In this document: positions 49,166 through 57,816 of the stretch, in pieces
Numbering within the stretch: the first letter of the stretch is position 1
How the letters are laid out: the number at the start of each line of letters is the position of its first letter
Source of the DNA: Archaeoglobus sp. JdFR-27
Lineage (GTDB): Archaea; Halobacteriota; Archaeoglobi; Archaeoglobales; Archaeoglobaceae
Direction of reading: 5' to 3'
Assembly (NCBI GenBank): GCA_002011235.1
Contig: MTMO01000034.1
Location: 62,001-126,000, forward strand
DNA length: 64,000 nucleotides
The notes under the pieces: model-generated
What the model saw: only the letters and a program-made list of their open reading frames with translations
Told to the model about the DNA's origin: nothing
Databases searched by the model: none
Made by a program: the position numbers and the translations under genes

Positions 49166-50734
49166 TCAATCCCTTGGCTTCTTCACAACTCTGTAAATCT
49201 CACTTCTAAGTTTTTTACCTGTTTTCCTCTCCCATTCTTCAATCGGGATACCATATTCTGCTTGAACTTTATCCCTGTAAATTTCAGGTATGACATTGAA
49301 CGCGCAGAAGGGTATTATTTTTCCATCAGGTGTTGCATAATGAATCTCACATCTTTTAACCCTCTCAATGTCATAGTTGTACAAGTCCTGGAAATGCATT
49401 ATTCCGATAAACAGCGATCTTGCATGGAATTCACCCAGTGCAGAATAATCATGCTTCACGAGTACATCGAAAAGTATCTTACTTATGTCGAATCCTTTTG
49501 GAGCTTTTTCCTGATCCACAAATTTTCTAAGGTCTAATAGACCCTTTAGCGCCCTAATCTTCTTAATTCTGCTCTCCATTAGTACCTCAGCTTTCTCTTC
49601 AAGATATTCAAAAAGTCCCTCAACATCTATGAATCTGGTGATGGGTATGAGCTTTCCACTTTCATCTATAAAAACATAGGTGGCCATTCCGCATGCCCAG
49701 TGGGTTGTCAGCTCATATTGGGGAACTTCAGTGAGAGCTTCTACGAAGTGTGAGATTGAGGTAACGCTGGGAACCGGGTAAAAATCATCTCTGCTTATCT
49801 CTCCATTCGTTTGTTCCTCTAGTCTGATTATCACATCTGGGATTGTTATTCTTACCTTTTCTCTCTCCCGTTTTGGCATGCTTCCTACCAAGCTAACTGG
49901 CTGGAAGTTGACACCCCTGATGATGTCAATGTTTTTAGCTGCAAATTTGACTATATCTCCCACCTGATGATCGTTAACACCTTTAATTACGGTTGGAACT
50001 AAAACTATCCCTAATTCAGCTCTTCTGCAGTTTTCAAGGATTTTTGGAATTTCTGGATGATTTTTCGGATTTGTTTTTTCATCAACTCCATCATACGAGA
50101 GGTAAACAGTATTGCATCCAGCCTCTCTAACCCTTCTGGCAAACTCAGGTTCTCTGGCAAGTCTTATTCCATTCGTGTTCAGCTGAACATGCTCGATTCC
50201 TTCTTCTCTGATCATCTTTATTATGTCGATCAGATCATCTCTTAACGTTGGTTCACCACCTGTTAGCTGTACAGCATTCGTTGGCACGGGTCTAATACTT
50301 CTTGCGAGTCTGGTCATGTCTCTTATCTGATCAAGGCTTGGTTCGTAAACGTAACCGGCCTTTCTGGCATAGAAAAAGCAGTACCAGCATGCGATATCGC
50401 ATCTATTGGTCAAAACGATATTCAATAGGGCCGTCTGACTTTTATGAATCTTACATAAACCGCAGGAGAACGGACATTTTGACTCATCAACTATCGGATT
50501 CTCAATACCTGGGCCATCATGGGCAAATCTATATGCCTTCTTAAAAAGCTCAATATCGCTCCAGTAAACTTCAACAGTTTCACCATGCTCTGGACAGATT
50601 TTACGAATCATAACTTTGTTATCTTCACTATAAACCTCAGCTGAGATGATCTTGAGACATTCAGGGCAGAGTGAGGCAGTTTTATAGGGTAGTTTTAACT
50701 CAGATTTTAATACAGTCTTTGATTTAACCCCCAT
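49166..50734 (-). CDS. tes: Tetraether synthase (radical SAM, Tes/GDGT-MAS)
   Basis: Radical SAM enzyme of 522 residues that couples the phytanyl chain ends of two archaeols to make tetraether membrane lipids. The SAM cluster motif is NRCDIACWYC (C-x3-C-x2-C) near residue 100. Extra N-terminal Cys pairs (CPECLKII, KICPEHGE, CPFSCGLC) and C-terminal Cys residues provide additional metal sites, as in the characterised methanogen enzyme. QLTGGEPTLRDDL and LNTNGIRLA are standard. ATG at 50734 follows AGGAGGT. Divergent from carS, the CDP-archaeol gene, with 108 bases between. Confidence 0.88.
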   Translation of the reverse strand: MGVKSKTVLKSELKLPYKTASLCPECLKIISAEVYSEDNKVMIRKICPEHGETVEVYWSDIELFKKAYRFAHDGPGIENPIVDESKCPFSCGLCKIHKSQTALLNIVLTNRCDIACWYCFFYARKAGYVYEPSLDQIRDMTRLARSIRPVPTNAVQLTGGEPTLRDDLIDIIKMIREEGIEHVQLNTNGIRLAREPEFARRVREAGCNTVYLSYDGVDEKTNPKNHPEIPKILENCRRAELGIVLVPTVIKGVNDHQVGDIVKFAAKNIDIIRGVNFQPVSLVGSMPKREREKVRITIPDVIIRLEEQTNGEISRDDFYPVPSVTSISHFVEALTEVPQYELTTHWACGMATYVFIDESGKLIPITRFIDVEGLFEYLEEKAEVLMESRIKKIRALKGLLDLRKFVDQEKAPKGFDISKILFDVLVKHDYSALGEFHARSLFIGIMHFQDLYNYDIERVKRCEIHYATPDGKIIPFCAFNVIPEIYRDKVQAEYGIPIEEWERKTGKKLRSEIYRVVKKPRD

Positions 50735-50842
50735 AGTTATACCTCCTAGAACCATTACTTAATTTTATATCAGACAAATAAGAATTACCCATATTTTTAA
50801 GAAAGCCGAAAGAGATATATCAAGCTTTCGTTATTCGCTTTT
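50735..50842. promoter_or_regulatory. Divergent promoter region tes/carS
   Basis: 108 AT-rich bases between two lipid genes read outwards. TATA-like stretches lie near 50760 (TTATAT), and near 50795 (ATTTTTAAG) toward carS. Both genes therefore share a small control region; no clear palindrome is seen. Confidence 0.4.
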
Positions 50843-51385
50843 ATGCTCTATCTTCTACTTAAAACGATATGGCTTCTCATTCCGGCTTACACTCCTAACA
50901 ATTTTGCAGTAGTTTTTGGAGGTGGGATTCCGATCGATCTTGGAAAGAATTTTGTGGATGGAAAAAGGATTTTGGGTGATGGGAAAACGATAAGGGGTTT
51001 CATTTTTGGAGTTCTTGGTGGTATACTTTGCGGGACAATCCAGTTCAATCTTGAAAATTTCTTAGGAATCGCTTTCTTTTCCTCTTTATCTTTTCCAGAT
51101 GCCTTCGTTCTTGTATCTTCCCTTTCTTTTGGTTCACTATCGGGAGATTTATTAGGTAGCTTTATCAAAAGGAGAATCGGAATAAAAAGGGGCCAAGCTC
51201 TCCCTTTTTTCGACCAACTAACCTTTTTGGTTGTCGCTTTTTTATTTGCCTACACATTCTCTCCATTTTTCCATCATCTATTTACTATCAAAGTAATTGT
51301 AGCAGCAATCATAATCACACCCATTCTCCATCTTTTAACGAATTACATAGCTTTTAAACTCGGGCTGAAGGATGTTCCCTGGTAA
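50843..51385 (+). CDS. carS: CDP-archaeol synthase
   Basis: Membrane CTP transferase (DUF46) that activates unsaturated archaetidic acid to CDP-archaeol, the branch point for polar headgroups. 180 residues, about five helices, with GGGIPIDLGKNFVDGKRILGDGKTIRGF (key DLGKNF and GDGKTIRG) and the cytoplasmic GDLLGSFIKRRIGIKRGQALPFFDQ blocks. Its stop is 31 bases before pyrE. Context with tes gives a lipid synthesis locus. Confidence 0.92.
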   Translation: MLYLLLKTIWLLIPAYTPNNFAVVFGGGIPIDLGKNFVDGKRILGDGKTIRGFIFGVLGGILCGTIQFNLENFLGIAFFSSLSFPDAFVLVSSLSFGSLSGDLLGSFIKRRIGIKRGQALPFFDQLTFLVVAFLFAYTFSPFFHHLFTIKVIVAAIIITPILHLLTNYIAFKLGLKDVPW

Positions 51386-51416
51386 ATTTTAAAAATTGGT
51401 ATGTGAAAGTTGTAGT

Positions 51417-51968
51417 ATGGATTCGATGGAAGAACTATTGATCAGACGAATGATAGAAGCCGGATCACTAAAATTTGGAAATTTCGTTCTGTCATCGGGA
51501 AAGAAGAGCAATTTCTATATCGACATCAAACAAGCATCGACTCATCCGGATATTCTCGATATGATCTCAGATATGATTGTGAGAAAAGTCGAAGAGAAGT
51601 CATTAGAATATGAAAAGATTGCCTGTGTGGAACTTGGTGGTGTTCCACTTGCGGTATCACTCTCCTTAAAAATAGGAAAGCCATATCTGATATTCAGGAA
51701 AGCAAAGAAAGACTATGGAATAAAATCTGACATGATAGGGGACCTTAATGAGGGTGAAAGGGTTCTGGTGATTGAGGACGTTACAACCACGGGAAGCTCT
51801 GCTTGCTCGGTGGTTGAAAGGGTTCAGGAGAAAGGGGGTAAAGTAGAAGCTGTTATCGTTGTTGTTGATCGCGAAGAAGGAGCCTTAGATTTATTCTATT
51901 CTAAAAAAATACCTTTCGTCCCAATTTTGACATCCTCAAAGCTTTTGAAATATACAGGATTTAGTTAA
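51417..51968 (+). CDS. pyrE: Orotate phosphoribosyltransferase
   Basis: Makes orotidine monophosphate from orotate and PRPP. 183 residues with the N-terminal FVLSSGKKSNFYIDIKQ orotate loop, the mobile-loop RKAKKDYG (Lys-rich), and the PRPP motif VLVIEDVTTTGSS. Start ATG at 51417 or 51426. Follows carS on the same strand, and its tail overlaps the convergent regulator gene by four bases. Confidence 0.95.
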   Translation: MDSMEELLIRRMIEAGSLKFGNFVLSSGKKSNFYIDIKQASTHPDILDMISDMIVRKVEEKSLEYEKIACVELGGVPLAVSLSLKIGKPYLIFRKAKKDYGIKSDMIGDLNEGERVLVIEDVTTTGSSACSVVERVQEKGGKVEAVIVVVDREEGALDLFYSKKIPFVPILTSSKLLKYTGFS

Positions 51969-52936
51969 ATATCCACAACACTTAGAAGGCTTTCATCACT
52001 CAAATCAATTCCTGAATCTCTTATGTAGAATTTTATTTCATTAACATCGGATTTTGGACAAAAGGAATAGCTTTTGACTGATTTTTCAATCAGATTCGAA
52101 TTAAACTTCAAGATCTCAGCCAAAACGTTGTAATCCTTTTTTCTGAGCTTTTTGTTGCAGATCTTATCATAATATGCCAAGAACTCTCTTATTCTATCTC
52201 CGTTAATGCTTAAGGAATCGATATTCACAGCAAGAGAGCAGCAAATGAATTCTCCAACGATGTCTTTGAAATATTTAACCTTAAACCCCTGTTCTTTTAG
52301 CATACTCAAATAGGGCTCCCAAATCGCCAAGCCTTCTATCTCCCTCTCTTTCAAGCTTTTTATCATATTTTCAGGAGAGTTAAAATAATGAACTTTCCCG
52401 TGATACATTGAAAGAAATTTCCTGAGGTTGCGATCCATAGTTGACATCTCGGTAGTTCCAAAAATGCCGTTATGGCAATCTGAAAACACAATTCCACTCC
52501 CATTTTTTGCTATAATTCTGACAATTCTGAAGTTTTTCATCAGAATACCCATGATTACCTGGGTTAAAATAGGACTTGCAGCCATATCAATCTTCCCTTG
52601 GCTGAGAGCTTTAGTTAGATCAATTGGATCATTGAATATTTTAATAATGGCTCTCTTTTCCAAGGCTGCGATTATGAGATAAGCGTACTCACTCGACTTA
52701 AGGATACCTAATCTTAAAAGATTAGGGTGTGGAGTTGGGAAATATTCAACTTTCCAGACTCTATAAGATCGGGCAGAAACACTTTTTCTTATTATCTTTT
52801 CTTCGGTTTCTAAGCTGCTGAGGATCTCTGAAACTGTTGATTTGGAAAGGTTCAAAATCCTAGGAATCTCACTTTGTAAAATCCCTTTTTCACCCACTTC
52901 ATCCAGCAGTTTGACTATCTTTTTTTCTGCAAGCAC
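51965..52936 (-). CDS. Regulator: winged HTH fused to a solute-binding-protein-like domain
   Basis: A 323-residue one-component regulator. Residues about 1-65 form a winged HTH (KGILQSEIPRILNLSKSTVSEILSSL, key LNLSKSTVSE). The rest looks like a type II periplasmic binding protein of the NMT1/SsuA class used in the cytoplasm as a ligand sensor: LRLGILKSSEYAYLIIA, ALSQGKIDMAASPI, REIEGLAIWEPYL. No signal peptide or membrane span is present. The ligand could be a taurine-, thiamine-precursor- or sulfonate-like compound. Start GTG at 52936. It faces the surface-protein region with 190 bases between. Confidence 0.75.
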   Translation of the reverse strand: MLAEKKIVKLLDEVGEKGILQSEIPRILNLSKSTVSEILSSLETEEKIIRKSVSARSYRVWKVEYFPTPHPNLLRLGILKSSEYAYLIIAALEKRAIIKIFNDPIDLTKALSQGKIDMAASPILTQVIMGILMKNFRIVRIIAKNGSGIVFSDCHNGIFGTTEMSTMDRNLRKFLSMYHGKVHYFNSPENMIKSLKEREIEGLAIWEPYLSMLKEQGFKVKYFKDIVGEFICCSLAVNIDSLSINGDRIREFLAYYDKICNKKLRKKDYNVLAEILKFNSNLIEKSVKSYSFCPKSDVNEIKFYIRDSGIDLSDESLLSVVDI

Positions 52937-53126
52937 AAATGTAGTCTTTATCTGTAATCATATAAATCTTACATCCTGATTTAAGTTTTTGGGAAATTAT
53001 TATTGAGTAGAATTAAATAATTGGTAAAACCAATAGTCAATGTAGATTAAAAAATATGCAAAAGATTATGAAATTGGATCTGGTGAAAGGAAGACGCTTT
53101 TGGAAATAAAATAGAGAGGTGTGAAG

Positions 53127-54326
53127 ATGGGTAAAGCAAAATTCATATCAATTGGAATTTTTGTTTTAATAATTGTTATTGGGTTTATTTTTATTGCTCA
53201 AAAAGAATCTAAAGAATCTCAGATAACACGATCGCAAAAACCCATAGATAAACTCGTTAATCTAAAACCCACAGATAAATTTGTTAATCAATATCCAAAA
53301 ATTGCAAGCTGGTTAGCAAAAAAGGAAGAGATAATCAAAAGTGGGAAGCCTTATGACTTGGTTATGAGTTCTTGGTTCACTCCTGAAGAAGCTGAAAAGA
53401 TTAAAAGTAGAAATCCTAATGCAAAACTTTTGGCAGGGCTTACAATTAGCTGGGTTTACGATGATCATGAATGGATGACATTTTTATCTACTGTTGCCAA
53501 TTACGGGAAGCGAACTCCAATACAAATAAGTGAGGATATGTATTTACACAGACAAAACGGTTCAAGATGTGCTTTTGGGTGGAAGTCAGAGAAATTTAAG
53601 ACAAGTGAGATATATGCAATGGATCCGAGAAACGAGCAATGGGTGAATCTAATAGTATCTTTTTACAAAAACGTTTTGGAACAACAGCAGCATGATGGCA
53701 TTATCGTCGATATGGTTACAGAATGGAGTCCCTGCCCCGAAGCTATAAGCGATCAAGAGTGGATAGCGGCAAATAAAGAGATAATGGGGAAAATAAAGGC
53801 GCTTAACAAAAACAATAAGATTATTATATTCAATTCTGGTAGAAATCTACAAGAGATCGACGCTTATGAAGGGTTATTTGATGGATACCTAATGGAGAAC
53901 TTTTTAGGTAAACAATTTGGTGCAGATTTTGATGAAGGTTTAGAAGCAGCAAATGGTGGTTATATTGTTATTTATGCGGTTGATACAGATGACACGGGCG
54001 AGAAAGATCTAAAACGTATGAGGCTTGGGTTAACATTAAGCTTACTAAACGACAATACCTATTTTACCTATGATTTTGGGCCTCGAAATCATGGACAGGC
54101 GTGGTGGTTTAAAGAATATGACGTAAATTTAGGTAAACCCTTAGGAAAATACTACAAAAAAGATAATGCCTATTGGCGAGAGTTTGAAAATGGGGTTGTT
54201 ATAAGCTCTCCATACTCCAATGTTAATGTTAATTTTGAAGAGGAATATGTTGATATAACAACTGGAATAAAATCAAAATCCTTTACGATTGAAAAAGGGG
54301 ATGGAAGAATATTCATTAAAAAATGA
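53127..54326 (+). CDS. Membrane-anchored glycosidase-like TIM-barrel protein (GHL15-like)
   Basis: A 399-residue protein with an N-terminal anchor helix (residues about 7-24) and an extracytoplasmic TIM-barrel like the GHL15/GH114 hypothetical glycosidases: YDLVMSSWFTPEEAEKIK, AKLLAGLTISWVY, DGIIVDMVTEWSP, FDGYLMENFLG and TYFTYDFGPRNHGQAWWF. The Asp of IIVDM and Glu of LMENF are at usual catalytic positions. It probably cleaves or binds an extracellular glycan. The ATG at 53127 follows GAGGTG. A degenerate duplicate of its 3' end lies at 56650. Confidence 0.7.
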   Translation: MGKAKFISIGIFVLIIVIGFIFIAQKESKESQITRSQKPIDKLVNLKPTDKFVNQYPKIASWLAKKEEIIKSGKPYDLVMSSWFTPEEAEKIKSRNPNAKLLAGLTISWVYDDHEWMTFLSTVANYGKRTPIQISEDMYLHRQNGSRCAFGWKSEKFKTSEIYAMDPRNEQWVNLIVSFYKNVLEQQQHDGIIVDMVTEWSPCPEAISDQEWIAANKEIMGKIKALNKNNKIIIFNSGRNLQEIDAYEGLFDGYLMENFLGKQFGADFDEGLEAANGGYIVIYAVDTDDTGEKDLKRMRLGLTLSLLNDNTYFTYDFGPRNHGQAWWFKEYDVNLGKPLGKYYKKDNAYWREFENGVVISSPYSNVNVNFEEEYVDITTGIKSKSFTIEKGDGRIFIKK

Positions 54327-54336
54327 GGTGGTTAAA

Positions 54337-55347
54337 GTGGTTACGCACGCAAAAACAAGATTGTTTTTGCTCGTGGTAATCGCTGGAATTGTTTTAATCA
54401 GCGGGTGTACTCAGCAGAAGAATCAAATGCCAGTTACAGATGAGTCGCAGAAAGCAAGCCAGCAACAAATATTGGTGGACAGAGAAAGTAAAATTCCTGA
54501 AGATGCAATAAAAGTATCCCCAAATACGGATGTTCATCCACCAAAGCTTCATTCGGATGAGTATGAGCAGCCGGTTCCTTTGCCCTATCCTATCAATACT
54601 GCTGGAGCGGAAGATTCTGCTTTCATCACTCCGGATGGAAAAACACTCTACTTCTTTTTCACACCGGATGTTGATGTTCCACCTGAAAAACAGTTAGTTG
54701 ACGGGGTTACAGGGATATATGTTTCCAAAAAGCACAACAATGAATGGAGCAAGCCCGAAAGAATAATCCTGAGCGAGGATGTTGCTTTAGATGGCTGCCC
54801 CTTTGTTCAGGGAAATGAGATGTGGTTTTGCTCCGTGAGAGAGGGGAATTACAGGAGTGTAGATATTTATATTGCAGAATTTAAGGATGGGAAATGGCAG
54901 AACTGGAGAAATGCAGGGAAAAAGCTGAATCTTGATTATGAAATTGGAGAGCTGTATATAACCCCGGATGGAAAAGAGCTTTATTTCCATTCTTCAAGAG
55001 AAGGAGGGAAAGGAGGATACGACATCTGGGTTACGAGGAGGGTCAACGGTGAGTGGCAGGAGCCTGAGAATATAGAGGCTGTTAACACCCCTGAAAACGA
55101 GGGGTGGCCTTTCATCACTCAAGATGGCAAAGAGCTCTGGTTTACAAGAACCTATAACGGAAGCCCTGCTATTTTCAGATCAAAGAAAGTTAATGGTATG
55201 TGGCAAGAACCGGAACTCATAATTTCACAGTTCGCATCTGAACCCTCTTTGGATGCTAGAGGAAATATCTACTTTGTTCATCATTTCTTTAAAGATGGAA
55301 AGATGATTGAAGCTGATATATATGTTGCCAAAAGAAAAATAAATTAA
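54337..55347 (+). CDS. Lipoprotein with PD40/WD40-like beta-propeller repeats
   Basis: A 336-residue exported lipoprotein, lipobox LISGC with Cys24. The body has at least four PD40-type repeats (DGKTLYFFFTPD, DGKELYFHSSREGG, DGKELWFTRTYNG and a last DARGNIYFVHH), typical of a beta-propeller that binds peptide or glycan. GTG at 54337 follows GAGGTGG, 10 bases after the preceding gene. It is co-directional with two carbohydrate-related genes. Confidence 0.75.
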   Translation: MVTHAKTRLFLLVVIAGIVLISGCTQQKNQMPVTDESQKASQQQILVDRESKIPEDAIKVSPNTDVHPPKLHSDEYEQPVPLPYPINTAGAEDSAFITPDGKTLYFFFTPDVDVPPEKQLVDGVTGIYVSKKHNNEWSKPERIILSEDVALDGCPFVQGNEMWFCSVREGNYRSVDIYIAEFKDGKWQNWRNAGKKLNLDYEIGELYITPDGKELYFHSSREGGKGGYDIWVTRRVNGEWQEPENIEAVNTPENEGWPFITQDGKELWFTRTYNGSPAIFRSKKVNGMWQEPELIISQFASEPSLDARGNIYFVHHFFKDGKMIEADIYVAKRKIN

Positions 55348-55383
55348 GGACGAACAAGGCATCTAGGAAGAGGCAAATAACAT

Positions 55384-56549
55384 TACAAAAGGGGCTATAA
55401 ATTTTTAATCGGAATTTTGGTAGTTGTGGTGGTCGTGATCAGCGGATGTGCTAAGCAGGAAGAGAACAAACAATCAATACCCGAGAAACCTGCAGAGTCG
55501 ACATCCGGAGAGGAGAGGCCCGTTAAAAAGCTTGTATCAATCGTCCCTATGGGTATGAGCATCTTTCCCAAAGGGAAACCATCTGAATGGACAGATGAAA
55601 GCTTTACTGAAGCCTTCCAGAGAGCCAGAGAGGCGGGCATAGGTATTGCGATATGGCGCCATCATTGGGGGGACATAGAGGTCTCGCCGGGCGATTTCAA
55701 ATGGGCCGACATTGACTATGAGGTCTACAAAACAGAACAGCAGGGTTTAAAATATTCTCTCGTAATAGAAATTATTCACACCAATACTCTCGGCAGATTT
55801 CCGCATGGAATTTCCTTCACCTCCTTCGACGACCCGGATTTTGTAGATGCCTTCAGATCTTTTATTAGAGAGTTGCTCAGCCGCTATCCCGGTAAAATAC
55901 ACTATCTCTGGATCGGCAATGAGGTTGACTGGTATCTTCATCAAAATAAAGATCAAATTGAGCCTTTCCTGAATTTTTATCAGCAAGTGGAACAGGAAAT
56001 CAAGTCAATCGACCCGGATATCACCGTTGGTGTAGTTGGATCCTATCACTTAGCCAGAAACAATAATGAAATCGAATTATTGCAAAGCCTCGCGGAGAAA
56101 GGAGATGCCTTCGGGCTAACTCTTTACATGGAAGACGATAACAGCAGACCTGAGGTTTCAGAAACCCAGAATTATTTTGATCAGATGTTCAGTTATTTCT
56201 CCAACAAGAAGATTGCGAATTGAGACTGCATGGAGTTCTGGAGGGCCAAAGGGTAGTGAAGAAAAACAGGCAACATACGTAAAACAAATTGCCAGAGTGA
56301 TCGACAGATACGAAGACAGGTTTGAATTTTTCTCATGGTTCGTACTGTACGATTTTCCAGAAGAAATAAACCGTGAGATAGCAGCGAGTTTTGATGTCGG
56401 GTGATACGGAAGTAGGTAGACAGTTTCTCGATTGGCAGGGTTCGCTGGGATTGCTGTACAGCGATGGAACTGAAAAACTCGCCTGGCAAGCTTGGAAAGA
56501 ATTTGTTGCAGGTGGAAAGGATTTGCTGGACAAGAGAGGTGAAATCTGA
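55384..56549 (+). pseudogene. Broken glycosidase-like lipoprotein (cellulase/galactanase TIM barrel)
   Basis: An originally about 385-residue lipoprotein. The signal peptide (LIGILVVVVVVISGC) is in frame, but no start codon is found: the frame opens after a stop at 55378. The barrel begins AGIGIAIWRHHWGDIE, with catalytic acid in HYLWIGNEVDW. Frame changes occur near 56215 (KIAN becomes ETAWSSGGPKG, the second Glu strand) and near 56400 (FDVG becomes GDTEVGRQFLDWQGS, ending at 56549). A GH5/GH53-like fold is likely. Three independent defects make inactivity probable. Confidence 0.75.
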
Positions 56550-56649
56550 CATCTTCTACACTAACAACATTGATACAGAGACGGCGAAAAATTAGAGAAT
56601 GCTGGAGAAACTTTGTGGCAAAAAGAGCTTTCAATAGAACTTGAAGAAC

Positions 56650-56950
56650 CCGAAAATACTATAAAAAAGATATGCTTACTGGCGAGAGTTTGAAAACGCA
56701 TTATTGTAAGCTCTCCATACTCTAGCGTTAAGGTTAGCTTTGAAGAAGAATACATCGATTCAACATCGGAATGAAATCAAAATACTTTGTGATTGAAAAA
56801 GGTGATGGAAGAATATTCATTAAAAAGTGAACTAAAATGATTGCACGCATGAAATAAAACTGTTTTCGCTTGCCAATTGCTGAGACTCTCTTAATTAGTG
56901 GACTTATTAGGAGAACAAACAATCAATGCAGAAAAACCTCAAAAGGTACT
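56650..56950 (+). pseudogene. Degenerate duplicate of the GHL15 3' end and next lipoprotein start
   Basis: GAAAATACT at 56651 onward matches 54148 onward, through GGCGAGAGTTTGAAAA, AGCTCTCCATACTC and GATGGAAGAATATTCATTAA, about 170 bases with indels; the following 100 bases resemble the signal peptide of the lipoprotein start at 54337, and a piece near 56913 (AGAACAAACAATCAAT) matches 55462. No frame is intact. The remaining bases to 57072 hold no recognised gene. Confidence 0.75.
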
Positions 56951-57072
56951 TGGAGGAGACTGTGAAAATTAAGAAAGATGTAACCAACTGCAGTCCATAG
57001 AAACAAATAGGATATAACCATCTTTTGAACATGATGAGATCAGTAAAATATTAAGTAGAGAAATTGAAATAT

Positions 57073-57816
57073 ATGGATAAGATGAGAGCAATCATTCAAA
57101 TTGAAAACCTGCACAAAAACTTTGGTAAGACTCCCGCTTTAAGAGGGATCAGTTTGGAAATTGAACCTGGTGTTTTTGGTCTTCTAGGTCCCAATGGAGC
57201 GGGAAAAACAACATTACTAAAAATACTTTTGGGGTTGATGAGGCCGGATAGCGGATGGGCAAAGATATTCGGCTATGATTGTTTTTCTCAATCTCTCCAA
57301 ATACGGAAGAAGTTGGGTTATCTTGGAGAGGATCAGAGATTTTATGAATATATGAAAGGATCGGAGTATTTGGAGTTTATAGGCTCCATCAAAGGTTTAA
57401 CAAGAGAAGAAGTAAAATCACAAGTAGAAGAGATGCTAGAAAAGGTAAAACTTTCAGAATATGGAGAAAAAAGGATAAAAGAATACTCACAGGGAATGAA
57501 ACAGCGGCTCGGTCTGGCTCAAGCCTTGATTGGGAATCCAGAGATTGTAATGCTTGATGAACCCACTTCAAACCTCGATCCCATTGGCAGATACGAGTTT
57601 TTGAAAATCATCAAAGAGATTGGAGAAAATGGTGTGACGGTTATTCTTTCATCCCACATTTTGGGAGAGGTTGAGCAGGTTTGTGACTCACTTGTTTTTC
57701 TTAATGAAGGCCAAGTTGTTTATCAGGGTAAGTGGTCAGAATTGAAGAAAAGATTTCCAGAGCGAAGGTTGCAGGACGTCTTTATCGAAATAATCACTGG
57801 TGAGAAAAATGAATAA
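57073..57816 (+). CDS. ABC-2 type exporter ATPase
   Basis: A 247-residue ATPase of the CcmA/NatA class. Walker A GPNGAGKTTLLKIL, Q-loop LGEDQRFYEYMKG, signature YSQGMKQRLGLAQAL, Walker B VMLDEPTSNLDP and H-loop ILSSHI are clear. Partner permease overlaps by eight bases. Start choice between ATG 57073 and 57082 is open; no strong ribosome site. Substrate unknown; comparable systems export drugs, polysaccharide or act in denitrification (NosF-like). Confidence 0.92.
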   Translation: MDKMRAIIQIENLHKNFGKTPALRGISLEIEPGVFGLLGPNGAGKTTLLKILLGLMRPDSGWAKIFGYDCFSQSLQIRKKLGYLGEDQRFYEYMKGSEYLEFIGSIKGLTREEVKSQVEEMLEKVKLSEYGEKRIKEYSQGMKQRLGLAQALIGNPEIVMLDEPTSNLDPIGRYEFLKIIKEIGENGVTVILSSHILGEVEQVCDSLVFLNEGQVVYQGKWSELKKRFPERRLQDVFIEIITGEKNE

